Shown one piece after another: positions 42,704 through 52,944 of a DNA stretch of 64,000 nucleotides. The DNA comes from Kroppenstedtia guangzhouensis (GTDB lineage: Bacteria; Bacillota; Bacilli; Thermoactinomycetales; DSM-45169): the NCBI RefSeq assembly GCF_014637345.1, contig NZ_BMEX01000010.1, forward strand, positions 24,341 through 88,340. The letters run 5' to 3'. The translations under genes and the position numbers were made by a program. Below the pieces are notes generated by a model. The model saw only the letters and a list, made by a program, of their open reading frames with translations. It was not told where the DNA came from and did no database searches. Each line of letters begins with the position of its first letter. The first letter of the stretch is position 1.

Positions 42704-42718
42704 TTCGGAAGAGGATGA
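42686..42718 (+). promoter_or_regulatory. Perfect hairpin over the ytsJ stop codon
   Basis: Fourteen-bp stem TCATCCTCTTCCGA paired with TCGGAAGAGGATGA, loop about five bases, no T tract. It spans the end of ytsJ and ends 13 bases before the GntR start, so it more likely stabilises mRNA or modulates translation than terminates. Confidence 0.55.
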
Positions 42719-42730
42719 CTGTGAAGCGAG

Positions 42731-43447
42731 GTGTGTTTAAAAGCCGTGTTGCTGGAAGCCGGGTCGACCAAATTCCAATCCATTTTGCTCCGCATTCACG
42801 AGGTGATCGATGAAGAGGGCTTGAAGCCGGGGGACCGGATCCCATCGGAACGGGAGCTTGTCTCCCGTCTCCAGGTGGGCCGGTCCACGGTGCGGGAAGC
42901 CCTTAGGGCCTTGGAACTTTTGGGGATTATCACCACGCGGCGTGGACAGGGCACTTTTTTGCAACCTTATCGATCACATCGTCTGGTGGAGCTACTCGCT
43001 TTTTACATCCTCCGGGATGAGACCGCCCGGGATAATCTGTTGGAAATGCGGATGCTTCTGGAGACGGGGGCCGTCCGGCTGGCCGCTCTTAGGGCCCGGG
43101 AAGAAGACCTCCATGCATTGGAAGGAATCTGGTCCGCCATGAAGAAAAAAGTATTGGCGGGAGAAGTGCCGGTGGAGGAGGATTATGAATTCCACCGTCG
43201 CATGGTGCAGTCCTCCCATAACCACCTTTTGCTTCGGGTCTGGTATCCGGTGATTCAATATGGACAGACTGTGCGGGAAAACTCCCTCAACCGGTGCGGT
43301 CGACCACAACAAGCCCTTCAAGAACATCGGGATATTTTGGATGCCATCAGGGAACGGAACCCCCGCGTAGCGGAACGGAGGCTGGAAGCCCATCTGTCCG
43401 TGGCGGGCTTTTTCCGTGTGGGTGGTCAGGGTTATCGGGAGACGTAG
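42731..43447 (+). CDS. GntR family regulator, FadR subfamily (FCD domain)
   Basis: A 238-residue protein. N-terminal winged helix (about 12-75) with EGLKPGDRIPSERELVSRLQ, VGRSTVREALRALELLG and TRRGQGTFL; C-terminal all-helical FCD domain with metal/ligand residues (ETGAVRLAALRAREEDLHAL, YEFHRRMVQSSHN, ALQEHRDILDAI). It probably senses a small organic acid and controls the ytsJ promoter through the TGGTCTGACCA palindrome upstream. GTG 42731 is used; GTG 42746 is an alternative and the ribosome-binding site is weak, suggesting coupling to ytsJ. Confidence 0.87.
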   Translation: MCLKAVLLEAGSTKFQSILLRIHEVIDEEGLKPGDRIPSERELVSRLQVGRSTVREALRALELLGIITTRRGQGTFLQPYRSHRLVELLAFYILRDETARDNLLEMRMLLETGAVRLAALRAREEDLHALEGIWSAMKKKVLAGEVPVEEDYEFHRRMVQSSHNHLLLRVWYPVIQYGQTVRENSLNRCGRPQQALQEHRDILDAIRERNPRVAERRLEAHLSVAGFFRVGGQGYRET

Positions 43448-43470
43448 TTGCCAGTATACCGGGCATCACA

Positions 43471-43568
43471 TTGCTTCGCGGTTTTGTTCTGTGCTATGAT
43501 GGCTCCGGCAGACGATGATGAAGATGTTTTGGCCGTCGGGAACGGAGTACCCCGATGAGGGGACGGCC
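43471..43568 (+). promoter_or_regulatory. accDA promoter and structured leader
   Basis: TTGCTT (43471-43476), 18-base spacer, TATGAT (43495-43500) with an upstream TG (extended -10). The leader has a nested hairpin: outer GGCCGTC (43531-43537) / GACGGCC (43562-43568), inner CCCC GATGA GGGG. It ends 29 bases before accD and could influence its translation. Confidence 0.5.
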
Positions 43569-43597
43569 GGATTTAGAGACGGATGAGGTGTTTAAGC

Positions 43598-44464
43598 GTG
43601 TTCAAGGATCTGTTTCGCAAACAGAAACGATATGCGACCATCCCTTCGGAGCAGGCCAAGAAAGAAATTCCTGAGGGAATCATGAAGAAATGTCCCAACT
43701 GCGGACATATCATGATTGCTAAAGAGCTGGAAAAGAACTTGAAGGTTTGTGGAAACTGTGACCATCATTACTCACTGTCCGCTCCGGAGAGGATTCAAAT
43801 GATCGTGGATGAAGGCCATTTTTTCGAATATGATACCGAACTGATTTCCGACGATCCTCTCTCCTTTCCTCATTATGCCAAAAAATTGGAGGCGGACCGG
43901 GAGAAGACTCAACTGAATGAGGCGGTGGTTACCGGAGAAGGTACGATCGGCGGGTATCCCTCCGTCATCGGTGTGATGGATTCCCGATTTCGCATGGGGA
44001 GTATGGGTTCCGTCGTAGGAGAGAAGATCGCCCGTGCCGCTGATCGGGCCGCCGCCAAGGGATATCCTTTTATCCTTTTTTCTGCATCAGGTGGAGCTCG
44101 AATGCAGGAAGGGGTCCTTTCCTTGATGCAGATGGCCAAAACGAGCGCTGCATTGGAACGGATGCATAGGGCACGGGTTTTGTTCGTCTCTGTCCTCACC
44201 AATCCCACCACCGGGGGTGTCTCTGCCAGCTTTTCTTCTCTGGGGGATATCAACCTGGCAGAACCCCGCGCCCTGATCGGGTTTGCAGGACGCCGGGTGA
44301 TTGAACAGACCGTTCGCCAAAAGTTGCCCGAAGACTTCCAGACTTCGGAGTTTCTTTTGAAACACGGGCAACTGGATCAGGTGGTTCACCGTGCAAAGTT
44401 GCGGGAAACACTCATCCGGATCCTGGATTTCCACAGTGGGAGGGATCATGGTGGGTACAACTAA
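43598..44464 (+). CDS. accD: Acetyl-CoA carboxylase carboxyltransferase beta subunit
   Basis: A 288-residue AccD from GTG 43598 ([20 protein letters not shown]), seven bases after AGGTG; ATG 43583 is in frame but less likely. The N-terminal zinc ribbon CPNCGH..CGNCDH (about 33-55) is intact, and the carboxyltransferase core has [12 protein letters not shown] and [13 protein letters not shown]. With AccA it transfers CO2 from biotin to acetyl-CoA to form malonyl-CoA. Overlaps accA by 17 bases. Confidence 0.95.
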   Translation: MFKDLFRKQKRYATIPSEQAKKEIPEGIMKKCPNCGHIMIAKELEKNLKVCGNCDHHYSLSAPERIQMIVDEGHFFEYDTELISDDPLSFPHYAKKLEADREKTQLNEAVVTGEGTIGGYPSVIGVMDSRFRMGSMGSVVGEKIARAADRAAAKGYPFILFSASGGARMQEGVLSLMQMAKTSAALERMHRARVLFVSVLTNPTTGGVSASFSSLGDINLAEPRALIGFAGRRVIEQTVRQKLPEDFQTSEFLLKHGQLDQVVHRAKLRETLIRILDFHSGRDHGGYN

Positions 44465-45419
44465 TGGACAACTCCCCTTTGAAAAGCCCTTGGTGGAACT
44501 GAGGGAGAAAATCAGGGAATTACAGAAGTTCACCCAGGAGAAATCGATTGATCTCTCCGATGAAATCAAGACCTTGGAAGAGAAAGCCCGCCGCTTGGAA
44601 GAGGAGATCTATGGAAATCTGACTACCTGGCAAAAGGTGCAGATTGCCCGTCACGCTTCACGGCCGACGACATCCGATTATATTCGTCACATCTTCACCG
44701 ATTTTATGGAGCTTCACGGCGACCGGCTCTATGGGGATGATCCTGCGATTATCGGGGGGATCGCCAAGCTGGATGGCCGGCCGGTGACTGTGATCGGTCA
44801 TGAACGGGGCAAAGACACCAAAGATAAGATCTCCCGCAATTTTGGACTTCCCCATCCTGAAGGCTACCGCAAAGCCCTTCGTTTGATGCAACAAGCGGAC
44901 AAATTCGGGCGGCCCATTATCTGCTTTGTGGACACCCAGGGAGCTCATCCCGGGGTGGAGGCGGAAGAGCGGGGACAAAGTGAAGCGATTGCAAGAAATC
45001 TCAGGGAGATGGCAGGCTTCCGTGTTCCCATCGTCTGCATTGTCACTGGGGAGGGTGGCAGTGGCGGAGCCTTGGCCATCAGCGTGGGCAACCGGTTGCT
45101 GATGCTGGAGCATGCATATTATTCCGTGATCTCACCTGAAGGAGCGGCAGCAATTCTGTGGCGGGATGCCGCCAAAGCACAGGAAGCGGCGGAGGCTCTC
45201 AAAATCACAGCTCAGGATCTGGAAAAAATGGGCATTGTCGAAAGGGTGATCCCCGAACCCAAGGGAGGCGCCCATAAAGATTCTGCCGGCCAAGCCAGAG
45301 AAATTAAAGAAGCGTTGTTGGAATCCTTGCATCCCTTGCTCGAAATGGACGGGGATCAGCTGATTCTTGACCGGCACCGGAAATTCGAGAAAATCGGTGT
45401 ATACGGTACCGTGGATTGA
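44448..45419 (+). CDS. accA: Acetyl-CoA carboxylase carboxyltransferase alpha subunit
   Basis: A 323-residue AccA from ATG 44448 after GGGAGGG. N-terminal helical part ([20 protein letters not shown]), then the crotonase-like core with [40 protein letters not shown] and [20 protein letters not shown]. Forms an alpha2beta2 carboxyltransferase with AccD; the overlap supports equal synthesis. Confidence 0.96.
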   Translation: MVGTTNGQLPFEKPLVELREKIRELQKFTQEKSIDLSDEIKTLEEKARRLEEEIYGNLTTWQKVQIARHASRPTTSDYIRHIFTDFMELHGDRLYGDDPAIIGGIAKLDGRPVTVIGHERGKDTKDKISRNFGLPHPEGYRKALRLMQQADKFGRPIICFVDTQGAHPGVEAEERGQSEAIARNLREMAGFRVPIVCIVTGEGGSGGALAISVGNRLLMLEHAYYSVISPEGAAAILWRDAAKAQEAAEALKITAQDLEKMGIVERVIPEPKGGAHKDSAGQAREIKEALLESLHPLLEMDGDQLILDRHRKFEKIGVYGTVD

Positions 45420-45444
45420 TGTGTTTAACCACGGTTTCTCTTTT

Positions 45445-45463
45445 GTCCCGCTGGGACTTTTAT
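45445..45463 (+). terminator. Weak terminator-like hairpin between accA and pfkA
   Basis: Stem GTCCC / GGGAC with loop GCT, followed by TTTTATT. Short stem; read-through into pfkA is likely. Confidence 0.45.
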
Positions 45464-45473
45464 TGTCCCGTAG

Positions 45474-46469
<996 letters not shown>

Positions 46470-46484
46470 AAAGGGAGGCTTTGG

Positions 46485-48236
46485 ATGCGAAGGACGAAGA
46501 TCGTATGTACCATCGGACCAGCCAGTGAACAACCGGAAACACTTAAAAAACTGGTTCAGGCCGGAATGAATGTGGCCCGGCTCAACTTTTCCCACGGGAA
46601 TCATGGGGAACACCTTCGCCGGATTGAGCGGATTCGCCAGGTGGAGCAGGAACTGGGCCAAACCGTCGCCATTCTCCTCGATACGAAAGGACCGGAGATT
46701 CGAACCGGAGTTCTCAGAGAAGAGCAAGTGGAACTGAAGACAGGGGGGGAAATAATCCTGACCACCGAGGAGGTGGAAGGGGATGCTTCCCGGGTGTCTG
46801 TCTCCTACAAGGGATTGGCGGATGATGTTCATCCCGGTTCCACGATTTTGGTGGATGACGGTTTGATCAGCTTGCGGGTGGAGAAAGTGGAAGGAACCGA
46901 AATTCACTGCCGCATTGAGAACGGGGGACTGCTCAAAGATCGGAAAGGGGTGAACCTTCCGGGGGTCTCCCTTCATTTACCGGGAATCACTGAGAAGGAT
47001 GCGGAAGATATCCGGTTTGGGATCCGGCACGGTGTGGATTTCATCGCAGCTTCCTTTGTCCGCAAACCCAAGGATGTGCTGGAGATCAGAGAGATTCTGG
47101 AAGCCCATGACGCTGATATCCATATTATCTCCAAGATCGAAAACGAAGAAGGGGTCAAGAATCTGGATGCCATCCTGAACGTTTCCGACGGGATCATGGT
47201 GGCCAGGGGAGACCTGGGAGTGGAAATACCTGCGGAAGAAGTTCCGGTGTTGCAAAAAGAGATGATTCGCAAATGCAATCACCAAGGAAAGCCGGTGATC
47301 ACAGCTACTCAAATGCTTGATTCCATGCAGCGCAATCCCCGCCCCACCCGGGCCGAAGCCAGTGATGTGGCCAACGCCATTTTTGACGGGACAGATGCGG
47401 TCATGCTTTCCGGAGAGACCGCTAGTGGCAAGTATCCGGTGGAATCGGTGGAGACGATGGCAAGTATCTCCTCCAGGGCGGAGGAGTCCCTCCAATATGC
47501 GGATCTGTTCCAGGAGCGGATCCGGGCACTTGAGGTGAGCATACCGGATTCCATCAGCCAAGCTGTGGTACATACAGCCGGCATCCTGAAATCATCGGCG
47601 ATAATCACATCCACGGAAAGCGGGAAAACCGCCCGGATGGTTTCCAAATACCGTCCCCGGGCCCCGATCGTGGCTGTAACCCGGCATGAGAAGGTGATGC
47701 GACATTTGGCTTTGGTCTGGGGGATTGTCTCCGTCAAAGGGGAAAAGGTGGAAACCACCGATGAGATGTTGGGTACGTCGATCCAATCCGCGATTCGATC
47801 CGGCTATGTCCGCCACGGGGACCTGGTGGTGATCACTGCCGGAGTTCCCGTGGCCAAATCCGGTACCACCAATCTGATGAAAGTCCATGTGATTGGTGAT
47901 ATCCTGGCCAAAGGGCAAGGGATCGGTAAAAAAGTGCTGACCGGTGAAGTGGTTTCCGGTGTGACTGCCGGCGAGTTACGCTCCAAGATGAAAGACGGTG
48001 CAATTTTGGTCACCCGGGCCACAGATAAGGATATGATGGACTCCTTTAAGCGGGCGGCCGCCGTGATTGTGGAACAGGGTGGGCTCACCTCCCATGCGGC
48101 AGTGGTGGGTCTTAATCTGGGAATTCCGGTGGTGGTGGGAGTATCAGGTGCCACCGAGTTGTTTGAAGATGGGATGGAAATCACTGTGGATGCAGAGCGG
48201 GGGCATATCTATTCCGGTCGGGCCAATGTCCTCTAA
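46485..48236 (+). CDS. pyk: Pyruvate kinase with C-terminal PEP-utiliser domain
   Basis: A 583-residue Bacillus-type pyruvate kinase. TIM-barrel start [33 protein letters not shown], active-site [17 protein letters not shown] and [26 protein letters not shown]; the allosteric C domain; then an extra PEP-utiliser-like domain ([20 protein letters not shown]) seen in Bacillaceae enzymes. It converts PEP and ADP to pyruvate and ATP. The stop codon lies in the arm of a long palindrome. Confidence 0.97.
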   Translation: MRRTKIVCTIGPASEQPETLKKLVQAGMNVARLNFSHGNHGEHLRRIERIRQVEQELGQTVAILLDTKGPEIRTGVLREEQVELKTGGEIILTTEEVEGDASRVSVSYKGLADDVHPGSTILVDDGLISLRVEKVEGTEIHCRIENGGLLKDRKGVNLPGVSLHLPGITEKDAEDIRFGIRHGVDFIAASFVRKPKDVLEIREILEAHDADIHIISKIENEEGVKNLDAILNVSDGIMVARGDLGVEIPAEEVPVLQKEMIRKCNHQGKPVITATQMLDSMQRNPRPTRAEASDVANAIFDGTDAVMLSGETASGKYPVESVETMASISSRAEESLQYADLFQERIRALEVSIPDSISQAVVHTAGILKSSAIITSTESGKTARMVSKYRPRAPIVAVTRHEKVMRHLALVWGIVSVKGEKVETTDEMLGTSIQSAIRSGYVRHGDLVVITAGVPVAKSGTTNLMKVHVIGDILAKGQGIGKKVLTGEVVSGVTAGELRSKMKDGAILVTRATDKDMMDSFKRAAAVIVEQGGLTSHAAVVGLNLGIPVVVGVSGATELFEDGMEITVDAERGHIYSGRANVL

Positions 48237-48281
48237 CCCAAAAAGCGCTGGAATTTCCAGCGCTTTTTGGGTTAGAGGACA
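48227..48281. terminator. Bidirectional terminator: 27-bp perfect palindrome at the end of pyk
   Basis: Positions 48227-48253 and 48255-48281 are exact inverted complements, including CCCAAAAAGCGCTGGAA and TTCCAGCGCTTTTTGGG. The A-run in the left arm becomes a T-run in the right arm, so it could end transcripts from both pyk and the small minus-strand gene. The pyk stop codon (48234-48236) is part of the stem. Confidence 0.8.
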
Positions 48282-48315
48282 ATGACGGTAATCGGTTTGA
48301 ATGGAGGATGGCGAT

Positions 48316-48390
48316 TCAGATTGTACGCAGACGGGGATAAATCCACCAACGAAGTTTTTTGCGCCGCTTCTTGCGCCGCCGCAGTTTCAC
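48316..48390 (-). CDS. Tiny very basic peptide, 24 residues
   Basis: GTG at 48390, six bases after AAAGGAGGG on the minus strand, then 24 codons and TGA. The product begins MKLRRRKKRRKKLRWW and ends IYPRLRTI: half its residues are Arg or Lys. It could be an RNA-binding peptide, a membrane-active peptide or a leader; no family recognised. The near-perfect ribosome-binding site and the terminator ahead of it (48227-48281) argue that it is translated. Confidence 0.5.
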   Translation of the reverse strand: MKLRRRKKRRKKLRWWIYPRLRTI

Positions 48391-48550
48391 TTCAGACCCT
48401 CCTTTCCAAGGTCGAACCGTTTTACGTTTCTTGATCAGTTTGTCTATAATTATTTTATATAGAACCAACCGGTTTGGCTATTTACATTATGTATGCACCA
48501 TTCAGGTTTTATGTAACGATCCGCGAAATCGGAGGTGTAACGGAAACGTA

Positions 48551-48991
48551 ATGAAACCCATTCGTTATCAAAGCCAATTTCGTGTACGATATCAGGAGAC
48601 GGATCAGATGGGAGTGGCTCATCACAGCAATTACGCGGTCTGGTTTGAAGTTGGCCGAACCGACTTGATCCGGAAAGTGGGTCTTTCTTACAGTGAATTG
48701 GAAAGCAGAGGGTTTCTGTTGCCAGTCGTCGATCTTCACTGCCGGTTTCTCTCCCCTGCAAGATATGATGAAACTTTATGTATATGGACTTGGGTCGGGG
48801 AGATGAGGGGGCCGAAGATCACATTTTGTTACGAAGTGCGCCGGGCGTCTGAAGATACCTTGCTGGCCCGGGGAGAGACCATCCATTTCTGGACGGATCG
48901 GAATCTGAAGAGGTTGAATCTGGAGAGGAAGGAGCCCCGTCTGTTCCAGTTACTGTCCGAACGCATTTTTTCCCGCCAAACGGAGGAATGA
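48551..48991 (+). CDS. Acyl-CoA thioesterase, YbgC/4-HBT family (hotdog fold)
   Basis: A 146-residue hotdog protein from ATG 48551. The motif RVRYQETDQMGVAHHSNYAVWFEVGR carries the catalytic aspartate position and the conserved YxxWFE helix of the 4-hydroxybenzoyl-CoA thioesterase group, followed by DLHCRFLSPARYDETL. It should hydrolyse acyl-CoA thioesters; the physiological substrate is open. A TATAAT at 48445-48450 may be its promoter. Ribosome-binding GGAGGTG lies rather far (13 bases) upstream. Confidence 0.85.
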   Translation: MKPIRYQSQFRVRYQETDQMGVAHHSNYAVWFEVGRTDLIRKVGLSYSELESRGFLLPVVDLHCRFLSPARYDETLCIWTWVGEMRGPKITFCYEVRRASEDTLLARGETIHFWTDRNLKRLNLERKEPRLFQLLSERIFSRQTEE

Positions 48992-48994
48992 CCT

Positions 48995-49396
48995 GTGCCT
49001 GTGTTTCGTATCCTGATTCTGTTAATCCTTCTCGTGCCTGCCGTGGAAATTTGGGGATTGATCACCGCAGGCAAGGTGATCGGGGCAACCCCGACCGTAC
49101 TTTTGGTCATCGCCACCGGTGTGGCCGGCGGGTATCTGGCCCGCAAGCAGGGCCTTCAGACTTTGCACCTGGCTCGGCTCCAACTCTCCCGGGGAGAATT
49201 GCCGGGAGATGCCCTTTTGGAAGGCGTCTGTATCTTGGCAGGGGGATTCTTGCTCCTCACTCCCGGATTTTTCACAGATGTTCTGGGAGCTCTTCTCTTG
49301 CTTCCCTATACCCGGGGAATGGCCAAGTTGTTGCTCAAACGGAAGTTGTTTCAATATATCGATGAGGGGCGGATCCATTGGTATATCCGGCGTTAG
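48995..49396 (+). CDS. fxsA: FxsA family membrane protein
   Basis: A 133-residue protein with three to four membrane helices and the FxsA patterns LVPAVEIWGLITAGKVIGA, GGYLARKQGLQTL and LLEGVCILAGGFLLLTPGFFTD. In E. coli FxsA eases F-plasmid exclusion of phage T7; its normal role is unknown. GTG start after GGAGGAATG. It lies three bases after the thioesterase gene, in the pyk-ytvI interval as in Bacillus. Confidence 0.9.
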   Translation: MPVFRILILLILLVPAVEIWGLITAGKVIGATPTVLLVIATGVAGGYLARKQGLQTLHLARLQLSRGELPGDALLEGVCILAGGFLLLTPGFFTDVLGALLLLPYTRGMAKLLLKRKLFQYIDEGRIHWYIRR

Positions 49397-49460
49397 AATG
49401 GGGGATGGGTTCACCCCACTACTTCTGAGGTGATTTTTATCACAGTACATGTAGTGATCC

Positions 49461-49485
49461 TGCGGCCATGTGGCCGCATTTTTTT
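49461..49485 (+). terminator. Terminator after fxsA
   Basis: Stem TGCGGCCA / TGGCCGCA with a two-base loop, then a run of seven T. The remaining bases to 49741 are AT-rich, with no gene seen; ACTATATAAGG near 49675 could hold a promoter for the next gene. Confidence 0.85.
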
Positions 49486-49741
49486 GTCACTGAAGGTCTT
49501 CGATATGAGGAAGTTCACCACGAGGTTCGAATTAGGAGGGTTTTGATTACTTTGAGTTGGATATTGAAACAAGCCTTCGATCTCTCTGTCTGAAGATAAT
49601 ATGGGTTAGATTCCGGCTAATAATCCTGTGACAATATTAAAAATTGAATAGGAGTTTTTTGCGACAAAGAGAATACTATATAAGGGTAAACTTTGTATTC
49701 CACAAGCAATTTATAAGAACGAATTTACGGGAGTGAGTTTC

Positions 49742-50128
49742 TTGATAGAGATGTTACTGAGGAAACTGTTCGTATCCATTGTAGCCAGTTTACTTACTTT
49801 GGTCGGTTATCACCTTATCAGTGAGGCGAATTTGGGAATCTTGTCACTGGTCTTTTTAGTATTCTTTTTTTACGGGTCTGTTGTTTCTGTGATCGCGGAA
49901 AAAATAACTCATGGAAGGTCTTTGACATATCTCATCATTCACCTTTTGGGAGGGATTTTATTACCTTTTTTATACGTTTGGATAGATGCAACTGATTTAT
50001 CTGCCTTAAGATTTGAAGACTACAGCAAGGCAGTATTTCTTGGCTTCAAATGCTCATTTCTATTTTGGGCTATTGACATAATAGTAGGAAAGGTATATCG
50101 TGGGATTAAGACTAAAAAAAGGGGTTGA
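49742..50128 (+). CDS. Small membrane protein, UPF0715-like
   Basis: A 128-residue protein with four hydrophobic segments (about 8-27, 32-55, 64-84, 98-115) and a basic C-terminus (GKVYRGIKTKKRG). TTG 49742 is chosen for its spacing from GGGAG; GTG 49733 is in frame. Size and helix pattern recall UPF0715 proteins of Bacillus, a weak call. The gene and its neighbour are visibly AT-rich compared with everything around them, a sign of recent transfer. It ends six bases before the DUF3238-like gene and may serve it, for example as immunity or export partner. Confidence 0.6.
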   Translation: MIEMLLRKLFVSIVASLLTLVGYHLISEANLGILSLVFLVFFFYGSVVSVIAEKITHGRSLTYLIIHLLGGILLPFLYVWIDATDLSALRFEDYSKAVFLGFKCSFLFWAIDIIVGKVYRGIKTKKRG

Positions 50129-50133
50129 ACATT

Positions 50134-51546
50134 GTGAAAAGGAAATTTTGGTTTGCCTCGGTGTTTTTTCTGGTGGGAACAATTATTTGCGTTCCTTATG
50201 CTTTATCTGCAAGCTCTGGTGACATTAGAGATGTATCAGTAACAACTACCAGTAAATCTATCGAAATTAATTGGAATAGTCACAGTGAGTATTTTGAATT
50301 GTATTCAAAGATAGATAATACATATAAAAAAATATGGTCAGGAAAAGATCGAACCTATAAACTGAATTCCTTGAATCCTGATCATAAATATAAATTGAAG
50401 TTAGTAGCCAAAGGTTCTAATGGTGAGAAGTTGGACAATGTTGTGATTAATACCTCTACAAATAAAACCAAAAGGCAGATTAATGAAAGAATATCTATGT
50501 TAACCCCAACTGTAGTAATGAAAGATGAAAGTGTAACTAAGCAGATTTTTTACCCGATGGTAAATAGTAAATTAGACTCTTTTGTGAAAAAAAATGAGGT
50601 TAAACTTTCATGGTCTAACCTCCCAGATGACGATCAAATATATGAAGTTTATCGGGATGGTAAGCTATTGAAAAAAGTAAAAGGGAATTCTTTTACTGAC
50701 ACTTCGGTTATGGAAAATAACATCTATTCCTACAAAGTTGTGGGTTTGAAAAAAATCCCTGATGCTGAGGTGGAAAAAAAGAAAAAATGGTTAAAAGAAA
50801 AGGGGATAAAATTAAATAAAAGTCAAGAAAAAAATTTGTATTATGAAGAAAAAAGCTTAGGATCTGTTCTGCAAACATCGGATGAAACAACAATAGATGT
50901 TTCGAGAGAAGATAAGAAACAGGTTACCTTACAAGGAGATGATTTCAGGGATTATCCTACTGGGTATGGCTTCACAATGAGATATACAACGTTCATCCCA
51001 CTTGAGTATGCTGTCAATCCACAATGTGATTGGGTAGGCTATTGCAAATTCCATTATTTCGAAGGTGACAATAGAGGGTTTGATGTTTGGTCTGATAGAT
51101 TCCGAACCCGGTCAGATGTTTATATTACATGGGATTTTGATACAAATAACCCTAATGATGTAAAACTTAACCCTTCAATTGGAACAACGGTTGGTCTTGA
51201 TGAAAACAAGAATCCTGTAGAAACTGGTAAAGCTGATGAATCAGATATTGAATTGTCCAGAGTCACAAATACAGGGGATTCAATTACACATTGGATCAAG
51301 TTGGAATCAAGTAACCCTTTAGTAGTTGGTGCTCCTGCAATCGATGCTGAATATGGTGCACAAGTATATAAAAATGGTACGGGACATGTTGAAGGTACTC
51401 ATGACAAAGCCCCTTCACATGAGTTTTATATAGCACCGTATGCGTCAGATGGTGGCTGGAGAACAATTTTAAATGATGAGCATGAAGGGTTTGAATATTT
51501 ACTTCCGATTATGCCCAACGCTGAATTTAGCATTGACCTGGAATGA
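50134..51546 (+). CDS. Exported protein with Fn3-like repeats and a DUF3238-like domain
   Basis: A 470-residue precursor from GTG 50134, seven bases after AGGGGTT. Signal peptide with probable cleavage after VPYALSA (about residue 26). Two Fn3-like segments follow (about 30-110: SVTTTSKSIEINWNSHSEYF; about 155-210: EVKLSWSNLPDDDQIYEVYR, ENNIYSYKVVGLKK). The C-terminal domain (about 290-470) has TTFIPLEYAV, FEGDNRGFDVWSDRFRTRSD and YITWDFDTNN, matching the DUF3238 pattern. The domain's function is unknown. AT-rich codon use differs sharply from its neighbours. Secreted or wall-associated; toxin, adhesin and enzyme all remain possible. Confidence 0.72.
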   Translation: MKRKFWFASVFFLVGTIICVPYALSASSGDIRDVSVTTTSKSIEINWNSHSEYFELYSKIDNTYKKIWSGKDRTYKLNSLNPDHKYKLKLVAKGSNGEKLDNVVINTSTNKTKRQINERISMLTPTVVMKDESVTKQIFYPMVNSKLDSFVKKNEVKLSWSNLPDDDQIYEVYRDGKLLKKVKGNSFTDTSVMENNIYSYKVVGLKKIPDAEVEKKKKWLKEKGIKLNKSQEKNLYYEEKSLGSVLQTSDETTIDVSREDKKQVTLQGDDFRDYPTGYGFTMRYTTFIPLEYAVNPQCDWVGYCKFHYFEGDNRGFDVWSDRFRTRSDVYITWDFDTNNPNDVKLNPSIGTTVGLDENKNPVETGKADESDIELSRVTNTGDSITHWIKLESSNPLVVGAPAIDAEYGAQVYKNGTGHVEGTHDKAPSHEFYIAPYASDGGWRTILNDEHEGFEYLLPIMPNAEFSIDLE

Positions 51547-51616
51547 AAAATTTTAACATAACAGCCCCTGAGAAGAATGCAACATAGTACAGGGAGTAGT
51601 CTTCTGGATATGATCA

Positions 51617-51639
51617 CCGCCGTCAGGCGGCTTTTTTTT
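51617..51639 (+). terminator. Terminator between the AT-rich pair and ytvI
   Basis: Stem CCGCC / GGCGG with loop GTCA, followed by eight T; the T tract ends at the stop codon of the converging ytvI gene. Confidence 0.8.
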
Positions 51640-52780
51640 ATTTATCGGTGAAGCGCTGCTTCGTCCCATGGATGATATAGGTCCATAGGTCGCGGAACAC
51701 GCCGGCGCGATGCAGGGCGAGCAGGAAAACCGTGATCACCGGTCCCAAGATGAGGCCGAACACCCCGAACAATTTCAAACCGATAAAGAGAGCCACCAGT
51801 GTCAGAAGCGGACTGATACCAATATTGGTGGCCACCAATTTCGGCTCCAACATTTGGCGGACAACCAGGATTATCACATATAAGATAGCGATTCCCAAAC
51901 CGAAGCGAAAATCGCCGGCCAGCATCAGGTAAGCAGCCCAAGGTACCATCACTGTTCCCACTCCGAGGTAAGGCAGAAGATCGACAGCACCGGTGATGAT
52001 AGCGAGGATGAGAGCATATTCCACCCCCAGCAAACTGAGCCCGATCCAGACGATGACACCGGTGATGCTGATCAATGTCAACTGGGCACGTACGAACCCG
52101 AACAGGGCTTTCTTGAGGTCCCGGATGACCAAGCTGCCGGTTTTGCTGACCCGGCGCGGGATCAACGAGAGGAGTCTTTCTCTGAGGCGGGGCCAATCGA
52201 TGCCGATGAAGAAGGCGGCCAGAATAATGAAGACGAGAACCGTTGCATAATAAGGGAGATTCCCCAGAAAAGATCCGATCCCGGCAAGGATATCCGTGAT
52301 AAACTGGGTGCCTTTGTCGGTAACAACCCCCAGATTTTCCCGGATGCTGGTCAGGATTTCCGAACTTTGCTGGGGATTGTTCTCCATGTAATTCTGTATG
52401 TTGTGGATCATCTCAATCAGTTCGCTGTTTTCCCGAATGAAAGTATCCAACACGTACTGGTTCACCTGATTGAAAAACTGAGGAAGATACTCGGCCAAAT
52501 TTGTCAATTCCATGACAATCCGGGAGGCGAGGTAGATGAGCAGGCTGAGTGTCCCGCCTACCACCACAATCAAGGTCAGGGTGACTCCGGCCCACCGGGG
52601 GAAACGGGCCCGGACTTCCAGCCAACGAACCGCCGGTTCCACTGTCATGGCTATGAGCCAACCGATCAGAAACGGATATGTAAGCGGGAAGGCCAGTACA
52701 CTTAAGTAATATGCGGAGACCGTCACCGCGGCGACCAACAATGTGCGCAAAAGAATGCCTGACACCGCTTCGCGGTTCAA
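51638..52780 (-). CDS. ytvI: YtvI sporulation integral membrane protein (AI-2E transporter superfamily)
   Basis: A 380-residue protein with about eight membrane helices in the AI-2E/PerM pattern: paired N-terminal helices, a long extracellular helical stretch (about 90-160), then VDLLPYLGVGTVMVPWAAYL and EPKLVATNIGISPLLTLVAL-like repeats. The name comes from the conserved place before citZ in Bacillus. Substrate unknown. The TTG start follows GGAGGGG. Confidence 0.85.
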   Translation of the reverse strand: MNREAVSGILLRTLLVAAVTVSAYYLSVLAFPLTYPFLIGWLIAMTVEPAVRWLEVRARFPRWAGVTLTLIVVVGGTLSLLIYLASRIVMELTNLAEYLPQFFNQVNQYVLDTFIRENSELIEMIHNIQNYMENNPQQSSEILTSIRENLGVVTDKGTQFITDILAGIGSFLGNLPYYATVLVFIILAAFFIGIDWPRLRERLLSLIPRRVSKTGSLVIRDLKKALFGFVRAQLTLISITGVIVWIGLSLLGVEYALILAIITGAVDLLPYLGVGTVMVPWAAYLMLAGDFRFGLGIAILYVIILVVRQMLEPKLVATNIGISPLLTLVALFIGLKLFGVFGLILGPVITVFLLALHRAGVFRDLWTYIIHGTKQRFTDK

Positions 52781-52944
52781 ACCAATCCCCTCCAGTGATT
52801 GACTTATATGTATCCATATTACCCCCTGGGAACGGGGAGTAAGCGATATTCACAATGAATACTATATTATAACAAGTGGATGGGCAGATCCTTTGCTCCG
52901 CCCTGCCAGGCTTTTATCATGTTTTATGCAGGTGGACTGTGATG

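Noticed and set aside
48241..48270. cre-like AAAGCGCTGGAA at the end of pyk
   Set aside because: It is part of the long terminator palindrome, and the match is limited to the AAGCGCT core.
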